19,196 bases of DNA from CAYGZC01 sp964354225 (lineage in GTDB: Bacteria; Bacteroidota; Ignavibacteria; UBA10030; SZUA-254). The DNA lies in assembly GCA_964354225.1 (NCBI GenBank), contig CAYGZC010000331.1:1-19196 (forward strand), read 5' to 3'. Under the pieces are notes generated by a model, which saw nothing but the letters and a program-made list of their open reading frames with translations, made no database searches and had not been told where the DNA came from. This document shows, one piece after another, positions 6,421-14,982 of this stretch; position 1 is the stretch's first letter, and each line of letters begins with the position of its first letter. The translations under genes and the position numbers were made by a program.

Positions 6421-6993
6421 ATGATTCTCGCATCAGAAATCAAAGAAGGAACCGCAATACAGCTTGATGGAAAATTGTACAAAATTATGGAGGTTATCCA
6501 CCATGCAGGGAGCGGACAAATGCATGGTTTTATTGAACTGAAGATGAAAGATCTACGCTTCGGTCACTTCGCAGACAGGCGATTTAAGCAGACAGATAAG
6601 TTTGAGGATATCGAACTTATCAGACGACAGATGGAGTACATTTATTCCGATGCTGATGCACACTACTTCATGGATACCGTAACGTTTGTTCAAGTTGGTG
6701 TTTCCAAGTCGGCAGTTGGGCTAAGCGAGAAATTTTTAAAAGAAGGAACCAAAGCAACTGTTGAATTACTTGGCGAAGAAGCTGTTACCGTTCTGTTTCC
6801 AAAAATTATCGATTTAAAGGTTGCATCAACCGGATCGGGTATTCGCGACGGGCAAGATAACACGATGAAACCTGCAACTCTTGAGAATGGAATCGAGATT
6901 CAAGTGCCGCAGTTTATCGTTAACGGAGATACAGTTCGTGTTGATACGGATAAAATTAAATATATTGATAGAGTAATGACAAAGAAAATGTAA
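6421..6993 (+). CDS. elongation factor P-like protein with altered tip loop
   Basis: 190 residues with the three-domain EF-P layout: KOW-like N-terminal domain (1-65), central OB domain (about 66-128) and C-terminal OB domain (about 129-190) with the end signature TMKPATLENGIEIQVPQFIV and VRVDTDKIKYIDRVM. EF-P enters the ribosomal E site and helps form Pro-Pro bonds, using a modified Lys or Arg at the tip of domain I. Here the tip reads HHAGSGQMHGF (27-37). Aligned to E. coli PGKGQAF, Ser31 stands where Lys34 would be, and the loop is about two residues longer. It may be a distinct EF-P subfamily acting without that modification, or a second paralogue; whether a standard efp exists elsewhere cannot be seen here. 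Confidence 0.88.
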   Translation: MILASEIKEGTAIQLDGKLYKIMEVIHHAGSGQMHGFIELKMKDLRFGHFADRRFKQTDKFEDIELIRRQMEYIYSDADAHYFMDTVTFVQVGVSKSAVGLSEKFLKEGTKATVELLGEEAVTVLFPKIIDLKVASTGSGIRDGQDNTMKPATLENGIEIQVPQFIVNGDTVRVDTDKIKYIDRVMTKKM

Positions 6994-6994
6994 C

Positions 6995-7210
6995 GTGGAC
7001 ATTGAAGAAAAACCAAATCATCGGATTTATATCAAGATACTCAGGAAACTCACCCCGGAACAGCGTCTTCGGAAAGCTATGGAGCTTTCAGAATTGACGA
7101 AAAAGTTTTTTAAAATCGGATTGCGTAAACGATTTCCAAATCTTTCTGAGAAAGAATTCCATCAACTCTATCTAAATAGAATTTCAAAATGCTACAACAG
7201 AAATTATTAG
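6995..7210 (+). CDS. small conserved-looking hypothetical protein
   Basis: 71 residues, beginning at a GTG just one base after the EF-P-like stop, so translation is probably coupled. It is highly charged and helical: LTPEQRLRKAMELSELTKKF, a short RKRFPNLSEKEFHQLYL segment, then RISKCYN at the end. The helix plus the 'P-x-L-S-E-x-E' segment is like small proteins of unknown role often seen beside nucleotidyltransferase or transport genes, but no such neighbour exists here. Single domain, no signal or membrane segment. Function unknown. Confidence 0.65.
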   Translation: MDIEEKPNHRIYIKILRKLTPEQRLRKAMELSELTKKFFKIGLRKRFPNLSEKEFHQLYLNRISKCYNRNY

Positions 7211-7242
7211 TTGTTATACAATCACAAATAAATAAACATACT

Positions 7243-9429
7243 ATGATAAACCGTCACTCCAACACTCCAACAACCCATCACTCCATTATTCCATTATTTA
7301 TTTTATTCATCTTATCATCCACTGTCAATCTCTCACGTGCCGATGAAGGCATGTACCCTCTCAGTGAGATTCACAAGCTGAATCTCAAGTCGAAGGGTTT
7401 GAAAGTCACACCAAAAGATATTTACAATCCAGGACATGTTGGATTGATTGATGCAATTGTAAACATAGGCGGATGCACGGGTGCTTTCATTTCACCAGAT
7501 GGGTTGATAATTACAAACCATCATTGCGCATTTAGTGCTGTTCAGCAGATTAGCACAAGGGAGAACGATTACATCACCAACGGCTTCCTTGCGAAAACGA
7601 GAGGAGAAGAAGTACCGGCAAAAGGATTCACTGTCAGAATTGTGGATTCGTACAAAGATGTTTCGAAAGAAATACTTAATGTTGTAAGTGATACGATGGA
7701 TCTGGTTGCTCGCACGAAAGCGATCGACAAGAAAATCAAAGGGATTATTACTGAAACTGAAAAACGGAATCCCGGAAAACGAGCTGAAATATCAGAGATG
7801 TTCACAGGCAAGTCGTACATGTTGTTTATCTATACCTTCCTTAAAGATGTGCGCGCTGTATACATTCCACCACGTGCTATTGGTGAGTTCGGTGGTGAGA
7901 CTGACAACTGGGTTTGGCCCCGGCATACCGGGGATTTCTCATTCATCCGTGCATTTGTCGCTCCCGATGGATCGCCTGCCGACTATTCTCCTGACAATGT
8001 TCCTTATCATCCTAAAAAGTATTTGAAAGTTGCATCTGAAGGCGTTGACGAAAACGACCCGGTTTTTATCTTAGGTTATCCTGGAAGAACGTTCCGTCAT
8101 CGGACTTCATATTACCTCGCCTTCGAGGAAGATATTAGAATGCCTTATGTGGCTGATCTATTCGAATGGCAGATCGAGACGATGGAAAACATGGGAATAA
8201 ATGATCGGTCAATTGCAATCATACTTGATGGAAGAATCAAAGGACTTGCCAACACTATGAAGAATTATCGCGGTAAACTCCAGGGATTAAAAAGATTACA
8301 TCTGGTCGAGAAGAAACGAGTAGAGGAAAAAGAACTACAACAGTTCATCAATGCCGATGCTAAGCGGAATGAGCTGTACGGGACTATACTTTCTGAAATC
8401 GAAAATATTTACCAGGAGATGCGATCACAATCTGAGTATGAACTTATACTCGATTATCTCCGACAAAGCTCGAACATGCTGAGTTTCAGTTACACTGTGT
8501 ATGAAGCAGTACGCGAATTGAAGAAACCAGACCTCGAGCGTGAATCGCCATACATGGAACGCAACTTCGCCCGCACCAAAGAAGGTTTACAGATGACAAC
8601 GAAAAATTATTTTGAGCCGGTCGATAAAATCTTCTTCAAGGAAATGCTATTACGTGCTTCGCATTTACCGCAGGTACGACGAATTCCGGCAGTCGACAGC
8701 ATTATCAAAGGTGGTTATGCTGAAACAGCCGTCAACCAATTCATTGAGAGTGCATATAAATCTTCCAAACTCAATGATGAAAAATTCCTGATGGACGCTT
8801 TGACGAAATCACCTGAAGAGATCGATCAACTGCACGATCCGTTCATTGAATTTGCCAAAGCGTTATATCCATCTTATCAACAGCTTAAGGAAACCCGCCA
8901 GCGACGTGAAGGTGCTCTTTCAAAACTATCAGCATTGTTTGTTGATGTGAAACAGCAATTCCAGAAAAAAGATTTTATCCCAGATGCGAATAGCACGCTG
9001 CGATTGACATTCGGCAAAATAAAAGGATACTCCCCTGCTGATGCACTTTACGCTTCCCCAATTACAACCGTAAAAGGCGTTATCGAAAAAACAACCGGAG
9101 AAGAACCATACATCACACCTCAGAAACTTATCGAATTATATAATGCGAAAAACTTTGGTCGTTACATGCATAAGAAAAAGAAGGATGTACCGGTTGCACT
9201 TTTATACAATCTCGATACTACAGGGGGCAACTCAGGAAGTCCATTGTTGAACGCTAAAGGTGAAGTTGTTGGTGTCAACTTTGATCGTGCCTATGAAGCA
9301 ACAATTAATGATTATGCATGGAGTGAAGATTACAGCCGTTCGATTGCAGTCGATATCAGGTATGTTCTCTGGGTAACAGAGAAGTTTGCAGGTGCAGAGC
9401 ATTTGCTGAAAGAGATGGGTGTTAAATAG
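7243..9429 (+). CDS. S46 family dipeptidyl-peptidase, DPP11-like
   Basis: From the ATG at 7243 this is 728 residues, the usual S46 size; an ATG at 7189 would overlap the previous gene and put an odd extension before the signal peptide. The signal peptide ends near LSRA. Chymotrypsin-like halves carry the His motif IITNHHCAF, the Asp region GGETDNWVWPRHTGDFS and the Ser motif TGGNSGSPLLN with Ser664. S46 enzymes release dipeptides from N-termini of peptides in the periplasm. Residue Ser+18 is Arg682 (VNFDR), the position that is Arg in DPP11 (Asp/Glu at P1) and Gly in DPP7 (hydrophobic), so acidic specificity is inferred. It supports peptide feeding. Confidence 0.93.
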   Translation: MINRHSNTPTTHHSIIPLFILFILSSTVNLSRADEGMYPLSEIHKLNLKSKGLKVTPKDIYNPGHVGLIDAIVNIGGCTGAFISPDGLIITNHHCAFSAVQQISTRENDYITNGFLAKTRGEEVPAKGFTVRIVDSYKDVSKEILNVVSDTMDLVARTKAIDKKIKGIITETEKRNPGKRAEISEMFTGKSYMLFIYTFLKDVRAVYIPPRAIGEFGGETDNWVWPRHTGDFSFIRAFVAPDGSPADYSPDNVPYHPKKYLKVASEGVDENDPVFILGYPGRTFRHRTSYYLAFEEDIRMPYVADLFEWQIETMENMGINDRSIAIILDGRIKGLANTMKNYRGKLQGLKRLHLVEKKRVEEKELQQFINADAKRNELYGTILSEIENIYQEMRSQSEYELILDYLRQSSNMLSFSYTVYEAVRELKKPDLERESPYMERNFARTKEGLQMTTKNYFEPVDKIFFKEMLLRASHLPQVRRIPAVDSIIKGGYAETAVNQFIESAYKSSKLNDEKFLMDALTKSPEEIDQLHDPFIEFAKALYPSYQQLKETRQRREGALSKLSALFVDVKQQFQKKDFIPDANSTLRLTFGKIKGYSPADALYASPITTVKGVIEKTTGEEPYITPQKLIELYNAKNFGRYMHKKKKDVPVALLYNLDTTGGNSGSPLLNAKGEVVGVNFDRAYEATINDYAWSEDYSRSIAVDIRYVLWVTEKFAGAEHLLKEMGVK

Positions 9430-9439
9430 TTTGGGGAAG

Positions 9440-9483
9440 TGCGACTCACCTCTATTGATGATCAAATCTTTAGGTGAGTCGCA
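9440..9483 (+). terminator. strong hairpin after the S46 peptidase gene
   Basis: TGCGACTCACCT (9440-9451) pairs perfectly with AGGTGAGTCGCA (9472-9483) around a 20-base loop, starting 11 bases after the stop codon and followed by TTTGGTTT. A perfect 12-base stem in this position is best read as the operon's terminator. Confidence 0.75.
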
Positions 9484-9559
9484 TTTGGTTTATCTTGGAT
9501 ATCTCTCAACATTTCAGTAAATTGGACTAATTTTATTTACTGATCTACTAAAAATCATT

Positions 9560-10522
9560 ATGGTATATTCATTTTTTCTCCCTTTCATATTACTTGTTAA
9601 TCAAAATCCTCAAATCGAGCAAAAATCTTTTTATGCAATCACAGCAGTAGATATGCAAACCATAATTGCTGTAGGAGAAAGCGGGATAATTGTGCGCACC
9701 ACTGACGGTGGAAAAAAATGGACTCACACAGTATACCCAAACAAACAATCTACTGATCTTTTGGGAGTGACATTTTCTAATAAGAAGACGGGGTGGGCGG
9801 TTGGGAAGGATGGTACGATATTAAAAACAACTAATGGTGGGTTATCGTGGAATAATTTAGACAGCAGCTCAACGTACCATCTGAACGGTATAAAATTCAT
9901 CGATACATCGACGGGCTGGATTGTGGGGTCAAGAGGACTTATTCTTAAAACAATAGACGGCGGAAAAAAATGGTTTCGGCAAACAAGTAATGTTTTTAAT
10001 GATCTATGGTCACTCGCCTTTGTAAATGCAAAAACCGGATGGATTGTTGGTGCATCTGGCACAATAATTAAAACAACTAATGGTGGTGAGGATTGGATTT
10101 CATTGAAAAGTCGTTATAAAAATTTATTCCTCTCAACACACTTCATCGATAGCTCATGTGGATGGATAACGGGCGGGTATGGAGTAATAAGTAAGACTAT
10201 CGACGGCGGTTCTTCCTGGCAAGATCAGAACGCTTATGAAGAATACCTTTTATTCAAGACGAATAATTTCCATTACGGTATTAATTTCATAAATCAACAA
10301 ACCGGCTGGGTTGTTGGAAGCGGGGGTGTGATTATGAAAACAACCGATGGAGGAAAAACATGGGTCAACCAAAAAAGCAACGTCGAAAAAGTACTGCGCG
10401 CAATCTATGCCGTTAATAACAAGATTGTTTGGGTAGTTGGCAATGATGGTGTGATTTTAAAAACGACTGATGGCGGTAAGAATTGGGTAAACCAATTGCC
10501 TCAGAAATCTAAAAAGAAGTAA
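9560..10522 (+). CDS. YCF48/BNR-repeat beta-propeller protein
   Basis: 320 residues built from seven repeats of about 42 residues with the core GW-x-VG-x2-G-x-I-x-KT-x-DGG-x2-W. The first is AVGESGIIVRTTDGGKKW and the last VVGNDGVILKTTDGGKNW. This is the seven-bladed propeller pattern of YCF48/HCF136 and BNR proteins. A short hydrophobic N-terminus (MVYSFFLPFILLV) probably is a signal peptide. YCF48 itself helps assemble photosystem II in plants and cyanobacteria; in non-photosynthetic bacteria the repeats are common in exported proteins of unknown role, so no photosynthetic role is claimed. No C-terminal sorting tail is present. The last residues are lysine-rich (LPQKSKKK). Confidence 0.85.
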   Translation: MVYSFFLPFILLVNQNPQIEQKSFYAITAVDMQTIIAVGESGIIVRTTDGGKKWTHTVYPNKQSTDLLGVTFSNKKTGWAVGKDGTILKTTNGGLSWNNLDSSSTYHLNGIKFIDTSTGWIVGSRGLILKTIDGGKKWFRQTSNVFNDLWSLAFVNAKTGWIVGASGTIIKTTNGGEDWISLKSRYKNLFLSTHFIDSSCGWITGGYGVISKTIDGGSSWQDQNAYEEYLLFKTNNFHYGINFINQQTGWVVGSGGVIMKTTDGGKTWVNQKSNVEKVLRAIYAVNNKIVWVVGNDGVILKTTDGGKNWVNQLPQKSKKK

Positions 10523-10615
10523 TCGAAGGCAGATCACTTCAATTTTCCAATAAAAGCAAGCGGATTAATTAGTATCATTGCATTTTACGATTATTCGCAT
10601 TACATTTGATAGGTT

Positions 10616-11872
10616 TTGATAAAACAAAAATACAGGCAGATGCAACTACGAAAACTTTATCGCACCATTGAAAAAATAGCCGCCAGAAATTTCACAACTG
10701 AAGAAGAACTTCTTCAACAGGTAATTCATGAAATCGTACAAAACGAAGAAATCAACTTAAAGGGCGGTCGTATCTGGAAGTTCGATTCAAACACGGGCAG
10801 TTACGAACTTCTCTATCAGGTTGGCGATATAGAGCAAATCAAACAAAATTATAAGGTTAAACTCATAGATTACCCCATTTTCCTCGAATTGCCAAAGCTT
10901 CGCACCGTACTTGGCAGTGAACAAGATTGGTACTTGAAGCAGCGTGGAATCCTAAAATATTCGGCAACAGGAATCGGTGAAAAAATTCAGTGGCGAGGAA
11001 ATACCTTGTATCGTTATGTAATGGCATTCAATGCAGATCATATAGATGAATCATTAACACCCACGCTTAACATCATTAGTTCTGCGCTAAGCTCGGTGCT
11101 TCGGAGTAAGAAGATCGAGCGCGATGCACAGGTTTTAGAGCGCGATCTTGATAAAGCACGTGAGATTCAAAGGAGCATTCTTCCTCAGCATGAGATGCGA
11201 TTTCATTCATTCGAAATGTATGGTATATCTCTGGCGGATCAAATTGTGGGTGGAGATTTTTTCGATTATCTTCAAGTTGATGGAGACACCGAACGTATAG
11301 CGGTTATAATCGGTGATGCCGCGAGTAAAGGATTGTCTGCTGCTGCACAAGCATTGTATACGTCGGGTGCCTTCCGGATGGGATTTGAATATCAAACAAA
11401 GATCAGCTCCCTTTTATCACGGGTGAATAAGCTATTGAATAAGACATTCTCGGAAGAACATTTCGTTTCATTATTTTATGCAGAACTGACCGATGACAAA
11501 AATGGCTTGGTCATATATGCTAACTGTGGACATAATCCTCCAATCCTGTTAAGAAATAATTCGAATACACCTGAATACATCGAATCAACAGGACAATTAC
11601 TCGGTCCATTTCCAAATGAGCATTTTAAAACAGAAAATTTCTTAATGAATCCTGGCGACATCCTACTCTTATATACAGATGGTGTGTCGGAGGCAGCGAA
11701 TGAACAGGGTGACTTCTATGGCGAACACCGCATCGTTGAAAACCTTATATCATTACGTAAACATACCGCCCGTGATATTACGACATTGCTTCTTGAAGAT
11801 GCACAGAAATTTAACAGCTCTCGCACACAATCTGACGATAAAACTATCGTGACAATTAAACGTTTAGGTTAA
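10616..11872 (+). CDS. PP2C-type SpoIIE/RsbU serine phosphatase with GAF-like sensor
   Basis: Starting at TTG 10616 it has 418 residues; an ATG at 10640 would remove eight, and I cannot decide between them. Residues about 20-160 look like a GAF-type sensor, then a helical linker RSKKIERDAQVLERDLDKAR leads to the catalytic domain. Metal-binding aspartates are all present: D214 in VGGDFFDY, D234 in IGDAASKG, D355 in LLYTDG and the pair D407-D408 in SDDKT. Such enzymes dephosphorylate anti-sigma-factor antagonists (STAS proteins) in partner-switching pathways. No STAS or kinase gene is adjacent, but a protein with a STAS-like domain lies at 18179-18946. The next gene follows after 9 bases. Confidence 0.9.
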   Translation: MIKQKYRQMQLRKLYRTIEKIAARNFTTEEELLQQVIHEIVQNEEINLKGGRIWKFDSNTGSYELLYQVGDIEQIKQNYKVKLIDYPIFLELPKLRTVLGSEQDWYLKQRGILKYSATGIGEKIQWRGNTLYRYVMAFNADHIDESLTPTLNIISSALSSVLRSKKIERDAQVLERDLDKAREIQRSILPQHEMRFHSFEMYGISLADQIVGGDFFDYLQVDGDTERIAVIIGDAASKGLSAAAQALYTSGAFRMGFEYQTKISSLLSRVNKLLNKTFSEEHFVSLFYAELTDDKNGLVIYANCGHNPPILLRNNSNTPEYIESTGQLLGPFPNEHFKTENFLMNPGDILLLYTDGVSEAANEQGDFYGEHRIVENLISLRKHTARDITTLLLEDAQKFNSSRTQSDDKTIVTIKRLG

Positions 11873-11881
11873 TCAAACTTT

Positions 11882-13486
11882 ATGGAGATTAAATCAGTGT
11901 TAGGACAATCGAATCAGCTTGCAACAATAACTGCGGTTTCCAGCAACAGTCTCACAGCAGTTTTCAGTGAAACTGCCGATCTTAAAACGAATGAACAAGT
12001 CGGCAGATTAGGTTCTTATGTTACAATCAACGCCGGCGACCGAACTGTTATTGGAACCATATCGTCTGTACGCAATCAAGACATTACCGAAGTGGAAGAA
12101 AGAATTTCATTGCGCCCACCCAGTAAAATTATGGAGATTCAACTTCTCGGCACACTCAAAGAGGGGAAATTCATTCGCGGTGTTTCCTCTTTCCCTGTTT
12201 TGGGAAGTTCTGTTCACGCAACTACAGCAGACGATTTGAAAATCATTTTCTCAACATACCGGGAAAGTGACTTTTCACTCGGAAAACTTTCCTTGTTCGA
12301 CCAAGAACGATTGTACATCGAACCGAATAAATTTTTTGCAAAACATATTGCGCTGTTTGGTTCTACTGGCTCGGGAAAATCGTGTACGGCAGCATCGATC
12401 CTTCAGAAAGTTCAGCAGCTTGAAAATACGCACGTTATTCTTCTTGATCTACACGGTGAGTATGAAGCCGCATTCAAAGAAAATGGCAACATCATAAAGA
12501 TTACTGAGCTTGAATTGCCGTATTGGCTGATGAACTTCGATGAGCTTGTAGAAACTTTTGTAGATGAAAGCGAGCAATCGGCAAACAATCAGATGATGGT
12601 GATGAAAGAAGCAATTCTGGACGCCAAGAGAGGTAAAAATTTACAGCTGAAAGATTTTTTAACAATCGATACACCGGTCTACTTCGATTTTCTGGAAGTT
12701 AGCGCCCGCATGCGTTCTTTAGATACTGAAAGAACACTTAGCGGCAAAGAAGGACCTTTTTATGGGCAATTCACACGATTCCTGGTTCGGTTGGAAAGTA
12801 AGATTCAAGACAGACGATACGAATTTCTTTTTAAACCGAAGAAATATAAATCATCGGATACATTCGGTGAACTATTGACAAAACTATTCGGAATAGATAC
12901 AGGAAAACGAATCACGGTTATTGACTTAAGCAGAGTGCCGTTTGATGTAATCAACGTTTTAGTTTCCTTACTTGGAAGAATTATATTTGATTTTAACCTA
13001 TGGAACGCAGCACGCCAGAATTTCCCCGTACTTATCGTCTTTGAAGAAGCACATACTTATCTATCATCACTTAGTAAAAGTAAAGCTGCGATGAAGACGG
13101 TGGAAAGAATAGCAAAGGAAGGAAGAAAATATGGCGTCAGCTGTATGATTGTCAGTCAGCGACCGGCAGAAATATCTGAGACTATCACAGCGCAATGTAA
13201 TAACTTTATAGCAATGCGTCTTTTGAATCCGAACGATCAGAATTACGTGCGTAAGCTTGTCCCCGACTCGCTTGCAAACCTCATAGACATTTTACCGACA
13301 CTCCAACAGGGAGAAGCATTCGTTATAGGAGATGCTGTTGCAATTCCTACACGTGTCTTGTTCGATATGCCCTCACCAACACCAGCCAGTGGTGATATTA
13401 AATTCTTCCACAAATGGCAGAAGAAAGAAGCAGATACGAACGTTGCCGATGTTGTGAACAATTGGTGGAAGCAGATTAGAACATAA
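11882..13486 (+). CDS. HerA-like hexameric ATPase (DUF87, HAS-barrel)
   Basis: 534 residues. An N-terminal beta-rich HAS-barrel (about 1-110) with VGRLGSYVTINAGDRTVIGT precedes a RecA-type motor with Walker A GSTGSGKS at 160-167 and Walker B LIVFEEAH at 384-391; the sensor/arginine region includes SQRPAEIS. HerA pumps double-stranded DNA and in archaea works with the NurA nuclease in end resection. In bacteria it often partners with Sir2, DUF4297 or other effectors in phage defence. No nuclease or effector gene lies next to it; the only close neighbour is the upstream phosphatase, 9 bases away. Its role here is therefore open. Complete and apparently active. Confidence 0.9.
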   Translation: MEIKSVLGQSNQLATITAVSSNSLTAVFSETADLKTNEQVGRLGSYVTINAGDRTVIGTISSVRNQDITEVEERISLRPPSKIMEIQLLGTLKEGKFIRGVSSFPVLGSSVHATTADDLKIIFSTYRESDFSLGKLSLFDQERLYIEPNKFFAKHIALFGSTGSGKSCTAASILQKVQQLENTHVILLDLHGEYEAAFKENGNIIKITELELPYWLMNFDELVETFVDESEQSANNQMMVMKEAILDAKRGKNLQLKDFLTIDTPVYFDFLEVSARMRSLDTERTLSGKEGPFYGQFTRFLVRLESKIQDRRYEFLFKPKKYKSSDTFGELLTKLFGIDTGKRITVIDLSRVPFDVINVLVSLLGRIIFDFNLWNAARQNFPVLIVFEEAHTYLSSLSKSKAAMKTVERIAKEGRKYGVSCMIVSQRPAEISETITAQCNNFIAMRLLNPNDQNYVRKLVPDSLANLIDILPTLQQGEAFVIGDAVAIPTRVLFDMPSPTPASGDIKFFHKWQKKEADTNVADVVNNWWKQIRT

Positions 13487-13590
13487 TAACGGTTAGAACC
13501 CTAATTTGTTCCCTAATTAACGAAGTAGTACGCTCTTGTGGAGGGTTTAACTTGGGAGGAAGGAAGCATTTTTATTCTCGTTTTAGATGA

Positions 13591-13664
13591 CCCCTTTTGT
13601 GTTTTCCACTCCCGCTTTCAGCGGGATGTTCCATTTCAAAAGGGGTGCAGTCCACGCATAACCG
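13591..13664. repeat. nested stem-loop between convergent genes, related to 4323-4375
   Basis: CCCCTTTT (13591-13598) pairs with AAAAGGGG (13638-13645) and encloses CCCGC (13611-13615) / GCGGG (13621-13625) around TTTCA. The right part (TCAAAAGGGGTGCAGTCCACG) resembles TCAAAAAGGGTGCAACCTACG at 4334-4354. It sits 104 bases after the HerA stop and 39 bases before the response regulator's stop, so it may also end transcripts from either side. Confidence 0.65.
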
Positions 13665-13683
13665 TCCCATTTGCCAAGGGGAA

Positions 13684-14391
13684 CTAATTGTTAATCGTAG
13701 AAATGCTCTTGGTGATCTCTTTGATGAGTGTGCCATCAGTGTAGGCATAGTTGGCAACCTCTAAGCGAGTGTGAAGAGTAAGCTTCTCCATGATGTTATG
13801 AACATGACATTTAATGGTGTAGGTCGCTATATGAAGCTGTTTCGCTATTTCCTTATTGCTTAAGCCATCGCTAATCAGTCCAATAACTTCCTGTTCACGT
13901 TCGGTCATCCGAATCGCCTTATTGAGATTCGTTTTTCCGCCATCTACTGCTTGTTCGATGATCTGTGAAAAGAGTGATCCACTCAGGATAGGCGGAAGAA
14001 CCTTTCCTCCATCTGCAACCGAACGTATCGCGACGAGAAAATCATCAAGTGTTGCATCCTTCAGGATAAACCCCGAAGCTCCGGCTTTAACGAATTGTAA
14101 GACATCTCCCTGAGCAGGAGCAAGATCCATCACAATCACTTTGGCTTGAGGAAATTCTTTCTTCACGATTTCCACTACATGTAAACTGTTTTGACTTCGC
14201 AGACCCAAATCCAAAAGGATAACATTGGGTTTCAATTCATGGATCTTGAGGATGCTGTTCTCACCGTTTCCGGATGCGGCAACGACTTTGATATCCCGGT
14301 GACCTTTCAACATTGCCACAATACCGTCTCGCAGAAGGCGGTTATCCTCAATAAGCAACAATCTGATCTTTTTCAATTTGATTTTTTTCAT
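13684..14391 (-). CDS. NarL/FixJ-family response regulator
   Basis: 235 residues. The receiver domain (about 9-125) has the acidic pair E15-D16, phosphoacceptor D61 in VILLDLG, and the lysine in FILKDA. The usual Thr/Ser that follows the fourth strand (normally VI-x-LT/S) is replaced: the segment reads VIVMDLAPAQ, with Asp. The C-terminal LuxR HTH (about 160-220) is intact: MTEREQEVIGLISDGLSNKE, then IAKQLHIATYTIKCHVHNIM. Such regulators bind DNA as dimers after phosphorylation. No histidine kinase gene is in the window. It is last in a run of surface-protein genes on this strand, which are plausible targets. Confidence 0.9.
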   Translation of the reverse strand: MKKIKLKKIRLLLIEDNRLLRDGIVAMLKGHRDIKVVAASGNGENSILKIHELKPNVILLDLGLRSQNSLHVVEIVKKEFPQAKVIVMDLAPAQGDVLQFVKAGASGFILKDATLDDFLVAIRSVADGGKVLPPILSGSLFSQIIEQAVDGGKTNLNKAIRMTEREQEVIGLISDGLSNKEIAKQLHIATYTIKCHVHNIMEKLTLHTRLEVANYAYTDGTLIKEITKSISTINN

Positions 14392-14443
14392 AAAATCGCT
14401 TCAATAAAAAATACAACCATGGCGAGAGATGATGACAATATCA

Positions 14444-14938
14444 TCAAAAGAAATACCGTGCTCCAAGACCTGCATCAATCGCAAAACCTGTTGATGATGT
14501 AAGCTGGAGTGACGGAACGAGCTCAAGAAATACATCGATCGGCGTATTGTGTGGCAGCCATGCAATACCGAACACACCTCGAACTGCAACAGAGGCATCA
14601 TAACCAGCACCACTGTTAATGCGTCCACCAAAACCATAGTACAATGGGAATCGTTCAGATGAGTGGATGGCTTCAAACGAATGCCACAGGTAATCCATGT
14701 GAAAATGAACTCGGCTTTCACCATTATAATGGCCGTCATACTTGCCGATTCGATCTCCTCCTACAGACCAGCCGAGACCAAAATCGAACGCGTTTATAGG
14801 TGAAGTCCATAACTTCGCGCTGATGCCTGTCGGTTCACCGATGATTACGCCGAGTCCAAATTTACGCTCTTGTGCGCTGGACGTCTGAATTGAGAAAAAT
14901 ACACACAGTGCAATAACTGCAAAATTAAAATGTTTCAT
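14444..14938 (-). CDS. small outer-membrane beta-barrel protein
   Basis: From the ATG at 14938 this has 164 residues (an ATG at 14950 would add four). Signal peptide MKHFNFAVIALCVFFSIQTS, cut near SSAQ. The mature part alternates hydrophobic and polar residues in strands (FGLGVIIGEPTGISAKLW, FDFGLGWSVG, PLYYGFGGRINSG) and ends in GLGARYFF, with the terminal aromatic typical of outer-membrane barrels. The start GLGVIIGEPTG.SAK is seen in DUF3996-like small barrels of unknown function. The next gene on the strand starts 52 bases after its stop. Confidence 0.8.
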   Translation of the reverse strand: MKHFNFAVIALCVFFSIQTSSAQERKFGLGVIIGEPTGISAKLWTSPINAFDFGLGWSVGGDRIGKYDGHYNGESRVHFHMDYLWHSFEAIHSSERFPLYYGFGGRINSGAGYDASVAVRGVFGIAWLPHNTPIDVFLELVPSLQLTSSTGFAIDAGLGARYFF

Positions 14939-14982
14939 ATAGATACTCATTATGGTTGTTTGATATATTTAGTTGCATTGTA

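Noticed and set aside
7189..7242. Start of the S46 peptidase at the ATG at 7189
   Set aside because: It would overlap the upstream small gene by 22 bases and put 18 residues before the signal peptide; the ATG at 7243 gives a normal signal peptide.
9560..10522. A photosystem II assembly role for the YCF48-like protein
   Set aside because: The repeats are shared by many exported proteins of non-photosynthetic bacteria and nothing else in the window relates to photosynthesis.
11882..13486. HerA as part of a known phage defence system
   Set aside because: No Sir2, DUF4297, NurA or other effector gene lies on either side; the upstream neighbour is a phosphatase, so no defence system can be claimed.
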